DNA of 64,000 nt from Callaeas wilsoni (Eukaryota; Chordata; Aves; Passeriformes; Callaeidae): NCBI GenBank assembly GCA_013398955.1, contig VWPU01014792.1, positions 218,126-282,125 of the forward strand. The letters run 5' to 3'. A program made the translations under genes and the position numbers. The notes beneath the pieces were generated by a model. The model had not been told where the DNA came from. It searched no databases and was given only the letters and a program-made list of their open reading frames with translations. This document shows positions 9,901 through 22,166 of this stretch, in pieces. Positions within the stretch are counted from its first letter, which is position 1, and each line of letters begins with the position of its first letter.

Positions 9901-12900
9901 TAAAAACTGGGTCAATACAAGGCCTATATAAAAGTTACCCGAGTGCACTTACGTTTCATCAAGTGACTAGCAAGAAAATCACCATGCCTTCCTACTGCAA
10001 GCTAACATCCACACCTATTTTGTTTTTACATATCCCAATACTTGAGAAGGACAAGGTGGGTGGGGATGCTGGGACATTTCACTGTTCCTTAATAAACCAG
10101 GTACTTTCTTTAGCAGGGATAACTTTATAAGATGCAGGAAAGTTATGTATTTCTTCCCAGTAACTCATATTATTGCAAGCTTGTGTCAGAGGCACTGCTT
10201 CCAAGAACACTGCTTACAAAACACACTCACAAAGCCTGAGAACACAACTAAGCAAAAGGGAAGGTGATAGGAGAAGAAAAGGAGTAGTACCTAAAGCTCT
10301 AGACTATCATATTTTTCTTCCTGAAATACTCCCCAACTGTGCTATTTGTTTCAAGCACAGCTTAGACAAAATCACAAAAGGGGGAAAAAAAAACCACAAA
10401 AAACCAACCAAGGACAAAAAACCCACCTTATTTTGAACACAGCAAGTAAAAGCATCCTTGGGACAGACATATTAAAACTCCTAATTTATACAAGAGCATT
10501 ACCATTGCCACAAGAACACTGGAGAAAATTAAAAAAAAACCTAAGCTTATGACCCTAGTTTTAAAGCCACTGTGTGAGTTGGTAACTGAAAAGCCTGTTT
10601 AGATTTTGTTATTTGGTTTTTGTCGTCTCTGGTCTTGGTTCTGGAACTAAACAGATGAGTGAAATGTTTTTTTCTTCTTCCCTGCAACCACCTGGCAACC
10701 CAAATAAGCTCTATCTGAACAGTTCTCTAGTAAAATTTCCTATACATAGAAGTCTAACTTGATCTTCAATATTGCTACCAAAGAGACTGACTCAGTGATG
10801 AGCTTTATGCTAGACAGAAGTTTTAGTCTAGAAATGCTTACTATTCACTAGCGAATTCACACTTCACACTTATGATCAAAAGACAAAGAGCTGGCAAGAC
10901 AACCAAAGCACAAATAATGGGATCTTTAGCCAGCTTATTTGTAATTAAGTTTGCCATGTTATTTTAGAGAACTTGGATCATGATTAATGGTAACATCAGC
11001 TATCAGGTAATACAAAACATAGACATTTTCAATACCACTTTCATGAAAACATCCTTGAAAATGACCATGTATTATTTATTTCTTTAATCTATTACACTCA
11101 AGAGAACTTGGCTCTTTTTTTGAGGAGACTTGACTAACTGGTTTAAGAGAAGCTACTTGGGGTGTATTCACACCATTAGTAATAGCTGCATTAAGGCGGA
11201 TTAAGGAATGTTCACCCCAAAGCAAAGCACATTCACTTTTACACAGATTTCATTAATTTCTATGCAAAATAAAAGACAGCACTGATAAGCAATGACATAT
11301 AAAAATTGACACAAATTTTTGAGATAAAGCAGAAGCAACGATCAGGACATAGTAGCATTAAATCTACCCATCTACTCTTTATTCACATCACATACTTTCT
11401 TTTTTGTGCAATGAGAGGCTGATCTATCTGGTGCTTCTCCATCAAACATGTGTTTCTGTCCAGAGAAAATGAAATTAGGCCCTGCAGTAAACTGTCAAAA
11501 TAGCAAAGATGTTCAAAATTTCTGTCTTACATGTCATTAGTAAAAGGCATAAGAAAGAAAAGAAGGATTTCATTAAGGCAGGAGAAATAGCAATGAAGTT
11601 GAAGTCTAAGTGACTGAGTGACTCAAAACTGGGTCCAACACCCCTTCACACAAATTTTGGTAACATTTTCCGTCATTTCAATTTGAAGAATGAAGTGAGG
11701 AACATAAAACACCACCTCCTCCCAGCTGTCACAGGAACTATCTTTCTTAGAAAATTTGTAAGACATAAGTACTATTAAAATATTAAACATATTAAAAATA
11801 AACTTAATTCCCCACACACAAAGCCATCACCACAAACAACAACAACAACAAGACCCATTCAAACTTGGCTTGCCAAATATCTTAAAAATCTCATTTACTA
11901 GACATGTGTTTAATGCCAGAGTTGAATACAATGACATTTTGAGATAAGGTTTTATTTCAGTATTTTCTCTTATACATTGCTTAGATTTGGAGTCTTTATT
12001 GAAATTAATTGACTGCATTAGAGTTCTGAACAGTCAAGCAATCTGTTAAATTTTAGCTAAAAATGGTTGCAAAAATGATCCACCAATGTGTTTGCAGCCA
12101 AAGAGATAAGCAAATACCAAAATCATCAAAGTTAGTGTTCTTTAGATTTTCAACTGACAACAGATGCTTATAAAGCACTAAATTAAGGAAGATATATTGA
12201 AAATCAAGTAAGTTAATCCTCTAATAAGATCAACTAAAGACAATAAATACCTATTTGTCAGAAAAATGGCAAGACTAAAGTTGTTACACACAGTATTTAA
12301 CTCTGCTTTAAAAACACATCTACATCTTCACCTACCAATAACATAACAGAACATTTCAAAGGAGAAAGACATAATCCCTGCACTGAGATTCATATTTCAT
12401 TTTCAATAAATACTGAGTTTCATTAGATTCACTGTAGATTTGAATTCGTAGATGCCAAGACTTAGCAGTATAAAAACTCCCCATGGACAGATAGACAGTG
12501 CCTTTCATCCAAACATGTGAAACTACAAGCTTTAAACATCAACAATATTTACTGCAGCCATAATCAGATAGAGACTAACCCAGAATGTATCATGGGCCAA
12601 CTTAAATAGCTACAGACTGCCTTAAGTGCAATGTTGTAAGCCACTAGTAAAGCATCTTCTGAAATAATGCTCAATTCTAGATGAACACATTAAGGAAGAA
12701 TGGCATGAAACTGGACCAAGTATCAGAACACAATGTGAGTGAAAAAAACCCTCTGTCTTTATATTTCCTATATTCACCTATCACATCCTGATCTGAGAGG
12801 GCTGTGTAACTGCTACTTACAAGATAAGGAGAAAACAGAAAGAGTTATTTAAATTAAATATGCACTGGAAAGAAACCATACGTGCAAACTATTTAAGAGC

Positions 12901-15900
12901 TATGTTTAGGTGGGCTTTAGAAAAACGTTCCCAAATATCTGTGATACTCTTATAGTTCAGATAATGTAGAAATGTAATCAGGCACCTTGTTTGTTTACTT
13001 AAAGACAGTGGGAGAGGGAAGTTAACTAAATGATCCGGACAGTGTTTCAGGCTTTTACAGTTTCTCTAAGATGGGAGTCTTTGATACAAGGTCACAGCAA
13101 ACTCAGGAAAATGACAATAAATGTGTTTTTTCTTCTCAGTATGCCAGCTGCAGAAAAACAAATGCTAACAATGTCATACCCTCAACTCCGACTTACAGCA
13201 CAACCATTATTAAGCCCCTCCCATAAAGACCACCTGTAACCTCTCCAAATCTTTATTATAGAAGCCCTATACAGAGTTTTGTTGCAGGACTAAATCATGA
13301 GGAAAAAAAATGAAAGTGCATTTAAAATGTACAAATGGGAATTCAACAGAGCAGAGAAATTAAGCACCCTGCTTCTCTATAGGAAGCTGGAGACAGATTT
13401 TGGCATTAGCTGCCTTCAGCTCTGAAGGCAAAAGCAAACACAGTCCAAAGAAATTCAAGACTAAGGTTTTCTTGACGTCAGGCAATGATGATTAAAAATT
13501 GCCTTATATCAATATGCATAAAGCACCAATACTAAATCAGCTGGCATTTTAAAAGGTTCTGTTTAGGACGAAGAGCAATGAGAGTGAAAAATAAGAGAAT
13601 GGCAGATTTTTAAAGTAAAGAACATGTATATACACACTAAATGCAACAACCTGGCCTACTTACTTGATTGCTTCCCACCTACCATCACAACTGTCAGCCC
13701 CAGTGTGTTATTCCCTATATCCTTCCTCCTCCACTTTTTCCACTGCCTCAACATTTCTTAGAGTCAGACAAGGGATAAATATGTATTACATCCACCCAAG
13801 ACACACTGGAAGTGCTATTATGGAAGAGATCACATTCCCATAATTCATCAATAGGAAGCTTTTCAAGTGGAAACAGATGGCAGGCATTTCTTATCAGAAA
13901 TAAAACATGATAATGAACATAAAGTAATACACTATTTGAGAATTTTTTATAGGTACTTTCAGTTTTCTTTCAATCAGAGTATTAACTTTAAAAAGCTACA
14001 GTAAGTGCAGTTATAGTGCTTTAACTTGAGCTTGTAAGTTACAATACGGATTTCACTATAAAATAGTATCTTATCTTAAAATCAATAGTCAAAATTTATT
14101 GAAACTAATCCAAAGACTGCTGCTGTTACAAAAGCAGAGATTTAAAAAAAAAAGTTTACTACTTCAGAAAACATTCATCCTAGAGAAAGAAATATTAATT
14201 ATAAAGACTATGTGTTTCTGTAGCTAGCCAAAAATGTACAAAACACAAGATTAATCCAATTCTCGGAGTACTTTCAGACTGGCTAATTTTTTTTCCTATT
14301 ATTTTACTGAAGTGTATTAGGATACTAGGATTTGGAGTTCGTTTATGTAGTGGTTCACTCTTTTGTCTCCAAGTAGTCATCTCAAAACCAACATGCTACT
14401 GTCAGTGTTCCTAAACTGTACTGGTCTTATGTATTAATATCATAAAGCTAGACTGTAAACCTCAAAAAAGAGGAAAAAAAGGTGATTAAACTCTTCAAGG
14501 TTTCTTGAATGACATTTAAAATGGCAGTAAGCATACTACCACAAAAATATAGGGATATTTAGTATCGTGAATTCCTATAACGTAGACATGCTTTTTCCAC
14601 ATCAACATCATCTTCATCAAGCACTAGGAGGCACCTGGTTAGCCAGCCAAATTTCAGATGCAAGATATTGAACTGCATTAGTATGAGACCCTAATCACAG
14701 GGATCAGAATTCTGAGCTTCGAAACTAGTACTGAATTTCTGTATCTTGGGAGGAAAACTGTCTGGCAAAAGATCTGAAATGAGCAGCAGTGTATCTGGAG
14801 ATTCAAGACTGAGAGGATATGAGGTGGCCCTACTGCAACAGCACAAAAACTTCTAAGTTTTGTTGTACCTGCAGTGCCAGCTGCTAAGAGAAACGTGATT
14901 CTTTCCTTTTCAGCTCCAGCCTTCTGAATCATTCACTTCTTTTAATTTCTGAGACAAGTAATGTAGTGGGCAGAGAAAGAGCACAAAACCAGGGGGAAAG
15001 AAAGGGTAAGACAAAAAGGTTTCGAAAACAACAAAACACCTTTAAAACTTGGTGTCTTGTACTGGTTTTGGCTGCTGTGCTTGTACTCAGTATCATTGAG
15101 ATTAGGGATGTGTACTTAACTACAATGTCAGTTATTACACTATTAAGCCCATTTAGAAAGAGGACAAAATTTTATTACCAAGAATTTTATGCCCTTCTTT
15201 TATACAACCTGATAGACTGAGTACCATCTCCAGGAAAAAAAGGTATTAAATATAAAGAGTCATAGGACAAAAGAGTCATTCTTTGCAACTTTTGCACTCA
15301 TCTCTCAATAGGGAAGGCATGGTTTTTAAAACTCACTTGACTGTCACATGCAAACACCTACAGTTTGTATTTCAGCCCAGCCACTATCCTCCCCTCCACA
15401 GAAATCATTTTGACACAGCTGCTTTCACTAACAGCAAGCATTCAATGTATCTATCTGAAATCATGTTATAGTAATGTAAGCCATTTCCACTTTATTCTGG
15501 TAGGGCTTAGGCAGCTGCAGCAAAAACAGAGAAGAACTACAACAACAGGAAAATGAGGAAACACTGCCTCAAAGCAGATATTTCATTTGGTAATAGAAAA
15601 CCTAAGAGAATCTCATGCATTTGTAATACAATCCAACTAGAAAAGGTGATTGAATGGTCTTGAAGTTCTAAAATAACACAGTTATTCTTAATTTTTATTT
15701 TGGTGGATTTTTTAAAAATCAACTGGACTTACTACTGTATTTATGTTTTATTGTACAATACCTGTATGTGCACAAAGTCTTATATAGACTAGTAAGGCAT
15801 ACATTTAAAATGTAATTTAGTTAATGAAACCTTCGCTTAGAAAAGCTTTCATAAATTACATTGTCAGTAAAATTCCTTGCAAGAAAAATATTTTGTTGCA

Positions 15901-18349
15901 CTTTACATTAGAAAACATGTTTTCTTAACTGACATGTAGCTTGTCTTGATTAGCAGAACTTCAGAATTTCACAACCATATTGTTCAAAGCACATCCTAAC
16001 AGACACACTAAAACAGTATGTTCCAGACAGGTAGTGCTGTTTCAAAGCTTAGAGATACATCGAATCTGTGGATGGTCTTCTGCTGGACTGCTAAATTCAC
16101 TTATTCACAGGAAGGTTAATAGAGAACTTGACAATGCTCAAGCAAAGAGGATGCACTGCACAGTGAAAACTGAAATTTGTTTGGCAGGAAAACACCACTA
16201 GCTTGGCTAGAGAGTCTGTGAAACCGCTTCCTTCAAAACTCTTAATTTAGGTGCTTTCCAGACTCTTCTTCCAATTAAAACATGCTTAGTTGTTCAGATC
16301 ATGAGATGCTCATGACAAGGTCTTGACACAGTCCTAAGAACAAAATAACAAATACAAGGACACAGAAGAATATTTGTGCGACAACAGATAAAATTCTCTG
16401 AAAGACAGCTTGAATAAAAACATCTGTCTGGCCAGATTTTATCCTACTAAACATTTTCCAACTTCTGACAAAGAATCACAAATTTAATTACATTCAAATT
16501 GCTCTTCACATTCTGATATTTCCTTTTTTAATGCTGAGGTCATTTCAAATCAACATGCATTTACAAGTATGGATAAAACTGAGAAGCAGTCTTAGAGTGT
16601 CAAAGTTCCTAAAGTCTTAAAATACTATAAAAGCAAAGCATTATTGCAGAAGTGAACTTGTTTTCTGTAATGAACACCACTATGATCTTCTCTAAACAAA
16701 ATCTGGCTCATTATCAGAAATCAAAATCACTGCTAGAAGCAGGAGGCCAAGAGATCCCTGACTTACAGTAATTAAAACTAAGATCAAAACCAGCCCTGAA
16801 TCTCATGAAGAAAAAAATCTTCAGTGAGATTTTACTACCTGATTTCACATCATTTTTTTGAATGTTTAATATCCATGCACTTCAGAGAAATTTAAGGTCT
16901 TAACCACAGTTGAAATAGACTGTAATGTTCATTATGAAGACCTCTGCAGAATAGATGGGCAACTCAAAACAACAAATGACTTTCAGTTGTCATTTGAACT
17001 GATTGGTCTGACTCCATTCGGACAAGAAAACCAGAGCTTGAAAGGTTTATCATGAAGCAGCAAGAAGCCTTATGGACCTGTGCCACTGACTCCTCAAAAT
17101 CTTTAATCTTTGGTGATCTTTGCCTTCCTCCTTCCACTTACACATGTATGTTTTAACTTCCATTGTTGAAAAATCCTAATCATACAATAAAAATATCTAG
17201 CTACATAAAAAAATAAATGCAATTCTGTAACCCTAGAAATCAACCACTTACTAACAAAGACAAGAAAAATGCGCATCCCTAGTAAGAAACTGTATGATGA
17301 CTACTAGGATTTTTATATCTTTCATCTGAGGTGGTCAGTGATCTCTGTCAGAAACAATTTTCTCTATCAACTGTTTCTGTAGAAGAGAGGAAGAATCTTC
17401 ATATAATTGTCATAAGACAATTCCTCTTGGTGTTTGTTAAAAGGCCCTTCAAAAATTCAGGTTTTCAGTCACCTGACTCCACTTACTGGTCCAGGTACAC
17501 TGGCAGACCAGTAAAAGAGTAGTTGTTAAAACGGAAATCTGTAGTGAGAGGCCAGAAGTTACCAGCTGGTAGGAAGCAGGAAGGTGCTACAATTCAGCTG
17601 AAGGCACATTTTACCAACAATTACTTTTTCACATTCCCATGTAGATTAAGCCCAAAGAGTAGCACTTGATGGTTAATTTATCTAAACAAAGACTTGAAAG
17701 GGCCTGAGAAACTACATATTCTTTGGTTTAAAAAATTTAGTGACTAAAGCTTTCAACTTCACTGATTTGTCCAATAATTGCCTCTGTGCTGCTACTACAG
17801 AAGACAACCAAATGTTTATAGAATTGCCCCATAACCTGCAAATGGTTAGCAGATATTCTGGAGTCTTTCTGGATTCAAATGTACAGACAGTAACCCACAC
17901 AAAATTATGTGTACCATACAATTCAAGTTTTAAAGGAGCCTTGCAAAATTGTTCTTTTATTCCTGAAAGCCTGGGAGGACTTTAAGATGAACTCTGTTCA
18001 TACACTTCTCCCATTATTCTGACATTCAGCTCTTGCAGATATAAATTGCAGCAATGATACAACACACTCAGTCTCTTTTGAATTCTTGCTGCTGCAGCTT
18101 TCCTACCCCAGACGCAATCCTCACGTCAGGTAATGTGAAAACAAACAGGATAGTTTGCATTATTTATTTCATATTAAATATTATAGCAGGATTTTAACCA
18201 AGACAGCACAAAAGCTATTTTTCTTTCCACCTATAGCTGTTCAGTCCTCCATTCTTTCAGCATTTAATTCCCTCAGTTCTTAACCTGAAGTCTTGAAACT
18301 TCAGGTTTCAAAACATTTTCCATCTTTTTTCCTCTCTCAAAACAAACGT
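9901..18349. other. 8.4 kb AT-rich unique sequence, no gene seen
   Basis: No CR1, ERV, RNA gene or convincing exon was recognised over 8.4 kb. Visible points are a perfect CRE octamer TGACGTCA at 13473-13480 and a 39-codon minus-strand frame with an acidic LDEDDVDVEKA stretch (14559-14678). There are also isolated donor-like sites (for example near 13669 and 15730, minus) without partners. The composition suggests intronic DNA. Confidence 0.5.
13473..13480. promoter_or_regulatory. Perfect CRE octamer in AT-rich DNA
   Basis: TGACGTCA is the palindromic site for CREB/ATF-family factors. Here it stands alone, outside any CpG island or visible promoter. One octamer is expected about once per 65 kb, so functional weight is small. 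Confidence 0.25.
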
Positions 18350-18664
18350 AATTGTTAAAGTGACATCATGCTCAGTATATGAAGTGGGGGGAAGAAAGAG
18401 GAAGAAGGGTAACATTTGGCATGATGGCATCTGTCTTCCCAAGTGACGGTTAAAAGTGATGGGGCCCTGCTCCCGGAGATGGCTGAACAACTGCCCATGG
18501 GTAGTGGTGAATTTGTTTTCTTGTTTCCTTTGCTTCTGTGCACAGCTTTTGCTTTCCCTGTTAAACTGTGATTATCTCAACCATGAGATAATCAACCCTT
18601 CCGATTCTCTCCTCCCTCCTGCTCCGGAGGAACGGGTGAGCAGCTGCGTGGGGCTTGGTTAAAC
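18350..18664 (+). mobile_element. Partial LTR (+) with TATA box and U5-like end
   Basis: Avian LTR features in order are TGACATCATGCTCAG, a TATA-like CAGTATATGAAG (18373-18384), and a CTTTTGCTTTCCCTGTTAAA motif. These are followed by TATCTCAACC-type R/U5 sequence, CCGATTCTCTCCTCC and a terminal GGGGCTTGGTT near 18660. The 5' part of the LTR is missing. A perfect hairpin with 10-base arms (GATTATCTCA / TGAGATAATC, 18570-18593) lies in the R/U5 region. Confidence 0.7.
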
Positions 18665-19904
18665 AGTCCTTTTTTGCACCAAACACAGGGCACAAAGGCT
18701 TCAAGATAATGACAGATTCCACTGGGATGTATTAGACTGAATATATAGCTGTTAGTGCTGTTCAGCTGGTAAACAGCAGCCTCCTGTGCTTGCCATGGGG
18801 CTTGCTTTCCTGACGTGTATTAAGAGCCTAGTGCTTGCATTTTGCTTCCACTGCTTTCCGTGCTGCTGTGCTGCTTCTCACCTTACTGAGTTGTGCCTGG
18901 GAACACTTTGGTAACACCACATTGATGTGCCTGGGCTGGCTCATGGCCATGGTAGTGATGCTGTGCTGACAGGCTGAACTTCGGTCTCAAGCTGAGTTGA
19001 AGAGACTGTGATGTGTGAATGCTTCCATGATGGAGGAGAGATCCATTTGCAGCACATGCAGAACCCCCTGCTAGAGCAAGCAGGTGCCTTAAGAAGGCTG
19101 TGACCCTGTAAGAAGCTCATGCTGGAGCAGGGCTGCTGGCAGGACCTGTGACTGACTCCACATGAGACCCACACTGGATCAATTTATGAACAACTGCAGC
19201 CTGTGGCAAGGACCCACATCGGACAAGTTCAAGGACAACTGCCTCCCATTAGTGGGGCCCCACACTGGTGCAGGGGAAGCAGAGAGTCCCTTGCAGCCTG
19301 TGGTGAAGACCATGCTGAAGCAGACTGTGTTCCTGCGGCCCCAGGAGGACTATGATGTGGACAACACTAACGGTGGACTCTAACACGAATCCCTTGCTGC
19401 AGCCAGGCTGGGGACAAGAAGACAACTTCACTGCAATATTAAACGCTATAAACTCAAAAGGACCAGGTGTGGAGATTATAATGGATATACCATTAAACTG
19501 CTATAATCCACTATCTGAGTTGTAGGTTACAGGAATAAATACAACAGAAACTACCCAAACCAATGGAGGAGAAACCTTACAAGAAGTCCAAGCACAGCAG
19601 TGACACCATTTGAGCTGGCTTTGGTGCCCAGTAATTCCATGCAACACACCACGTCTCCTGTCCTGAGTGACTATCATAATAGATGGAGCCCAAAGTCATG
19701 GACTAAATGAACTCAAAGGATGTATTATCGACATTCTGCAGGGGTGGTCCACATACTAAGGGAATGACATCTGGGTATTTTATCAAAGAGTGGAAAGGGG
19801 GATGGTGGTTAATGAGTTTGTATTGTACAGTGTAGGACCTGAGCATGATGTAAACGGTAAGAAATAAGGGGTGGAATCTGCTGGTTTTGAATAGGGCAGA
19901 ATTT

Positions 19905-20005
19905 ATTCTCTTGACAGTGGCTAGTATGGCTGTGTTTTGGATGTGTGCTGAACAGGGTTGATAATACAGGGATCTACTTGGCTGCAGGCTGGGGTTAAAC
20001 CACAA
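19905..20005 (+). mobile_element. Short LTR fragment (+)
   Basis: Contains a GGCTGTGTTTTGGATG phrase and a GTTGATAATAC phrase typical of the 5' part of the same avian LTR type. It then passes directly to its characteristic end, GCTGGGGTTAAACCAC. The join implies an internal deletion of the LTR, and no promoter elements remain. Confidence 0.55.
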
Positions 20006-20010
20006 GAGGC

Positions 20011-22053
20011 TTTTATGTGTTATTTACAAAGACTGGAAGATTACTCCTTGTTAAATATATGCTAGAATACACTATTAAAAGCTTCCCTTTTTTAACAAGG
20101 AGACATACAAATAATTTCAATGATACATTAACCCATTAACAGTTGGGAAAAAGCCACACTTGTCAGTCACTGCAAGCAAAATAATATACCAGGAAAAAAT
20201 CATCACTTAATAGTGAGAGTGCACTTGTCACAAAGCACCATCCGCTCCTATTCTAGCAGACCTTCTTCAGTGTCAGCTCCACAGGCCTTGTACTGCACAC
20301 GTTTTTCACGGTTAAGTCTTTCATTCAGGTACTACTCGTGACATGTGACGAACTTCCCTTGAAAGACAGTGGAAAGCCAATAGTGAAGGTCCATCAGCCT
20401 ACAACTGAGCAGCAGAACTGCCTGAAAAATGTGAGACACTACTCCTCAGCTGCGCAAAACCCCCTAAGGCCCATTTGTCCTCTGCAGAATCAAGGGCAAT
20501 GAATAAGCACTTGTCAACCCTACAAAGGCAGGGAAAAAACAGCAACCTGGACAAATCAAACCTAGCAGAACTCTACTTTTCTCCCATTGCACCAATGCAA
20601 ACTCCTCTCAAATAACAGCCTTCAATATAAACAGCCTTAAAGGAAGGCTGCCATTAGAGTGTCAAAAGGAAGCAGGTTTGTAGCAGAAGGAATAGCTGAG
20701 AGGAATTAGTAAAGAAATGGACATATTAACAGGCAGTAGAAAGGAAAGTGAAAAATAGTTTGAACAAAGGAGTACTATAAAGACTGGGCAAAAAACCCCT
20801 ACACTCACGCAAAAAGCATGAAACCACATCCTTCCAATACAGTAAAACTCTAGCTTTTAAGATCTGATCTTATTTTGACATGATGAACATACCACTTTTA
20901 CCATATTAAATCAAAATAGGAACATAAAGAGTAACCCTAAATTACTAACCGAGCCATCTTAAGAGATTTTTTTTTTTAACATTTACAACTTTCCAGCAAT
21001 TAGGTGCTGTATCCATTAGAACAAGCAGACAGCACAGAGACTTGAAAGCATCTTTGACCAAAACACAGAAGACATTAATAACTACATTTCATCAGCCATG
21101 TCTCTCACATTTCACACATTCTGAATTTGTCTTACTATGTTTGTACTTAGGATTGGTCCCATTATGTGAAGGAAAGATTTCACTCATGCTTGTGGCAGGC
21201 TTAATGAAATAATTACAGAGACATGAGCCTGGCACCGCTGAAATTTCTTTATGTTGCTATGTCTGCTCATGTAAAATAACTACAACACTTCCAAGTCTGA
21301 ATGACTTCAGCAATGAGGATTACTCCACCTTCCAGTTCAAAATACTCTCAGCAGGATACTAGTGTTTGAAAACTTACGCATGTAGAAAGAAGTGTATCTT
21401 TAAAGCACTCGTATCCTATTTATTTTCATTTCTTTGTCATCATTAGATCTAGTGTTATGCATGCAGGTAGGAATGAAGGGAAGAAGTTAAATGTCTAGTA
21501 ATACGAAAACATGCATTATCTTCCACAATGAAATGACACTTCACAGAAAAAGTATCTGCAGCTATCAAAACTTTTTCTGTTTTGCTGGGTTTTGGTTTGA
21601 GGATTTTTTGATTATTTTGTTTCAGGTTGTTGGTTGGTTTGTGGGCTTCATTGTATAATCTAATAATGTGTCACAGCTCAAGAAAACCTGATACTACATA
21701 CAGAATATCAATAATTTCTGAACTTTGCATCAAAATCATTATTAACAGATAGTTCTTCAAACTCTGACAGAAAAGCAGAGTGACAGCTTTACACCATCAC
21801 TATCGTGTCAGCCAGTGTCAATGAAGAACACTGCCTACAGTTGACAACAACAGCATGAGAGGCTTCAGCACTTACATCTGAATTCTTTGCTGTGACCTAA
21901 TCACTGCCGTTTACTTGTTTACTTAAAATGGAGAAAATTTGCTGGGCACTATGCAGGAGCTGAAACCTCTAAGCTACTAAGGCAACAAAATCTCACCATG
22001 AGGATAGTTTCACTTGTGCAAGAGCCTAGACAAACTCACTTCTGCGGTTTTAG
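20011..22053. other. AT-rich unique sequence, no gene seen
   Basis: No exon, RNA or repeat was recognised. A slightly more GC-rich patch at about 20220-20500 carries a minus acceptor-like site (near 20432) whose open frame stops after 29 codons. A GT/TTTG-rich patch lies at about 21575-21645. Confidence 0.45.
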
Positions 22054-22166
22054 AAACTACGGACTGGAACAGTCCACTCCCCTTGCTGGAGATGGCCACC
22101 TGGAAGCAAAACCTTCTTACACATCAGGTGCTTATTTTAACAGACACTAACAAATTACCAATGAAG
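22054..22166 (+). CDS. Candidate 113-nt exon (+), unrecognised
   Basis: The plus strand has an acceptor-like TTCTGCGGTTTTAG, 113 bases open in one frame, then a perfect-consensus donor AATGAAG followed by GTAAGT. The peptide contains an EMATWKQNLLTHQ-like stretch and matches no family I know. The orientation is opposite to the presumed leftward gene, so if real it belongs to another transcript. Splice-like pairs of this quality occur by chance in tens of kilobases. Confidence 0.17.

Larger units (their letters stand above)
18350..20010 (+). mobile_element. Composite endogenous retrovirus remnant (+), ERVL-like
   Basis: A plus-strand block of avian LTR-retroelement sequence. It contains LTR 3' sequence (18350-18664), non-coding retroviral sequence with the repeated 'CCCACACTGGA...' phrase pattern (about 18665-19420), less recognisable sequence, and a second short LTR piece (about 19905-20005). 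No gag, pol or env reading frame survives, and no intact LTR pair or primer-binding site is visible. It is a decayed, non-functional copy. The ERVL-like label is from memory of dispersed avian elements and is not verified. Confidence 0.65.

Noticed and set aside
20250..20440. Minus-strand acceptor-like site near 20432 followed by an open frame
   Set aside because: The frame stops after 29 codons and no donor precedes the stop.
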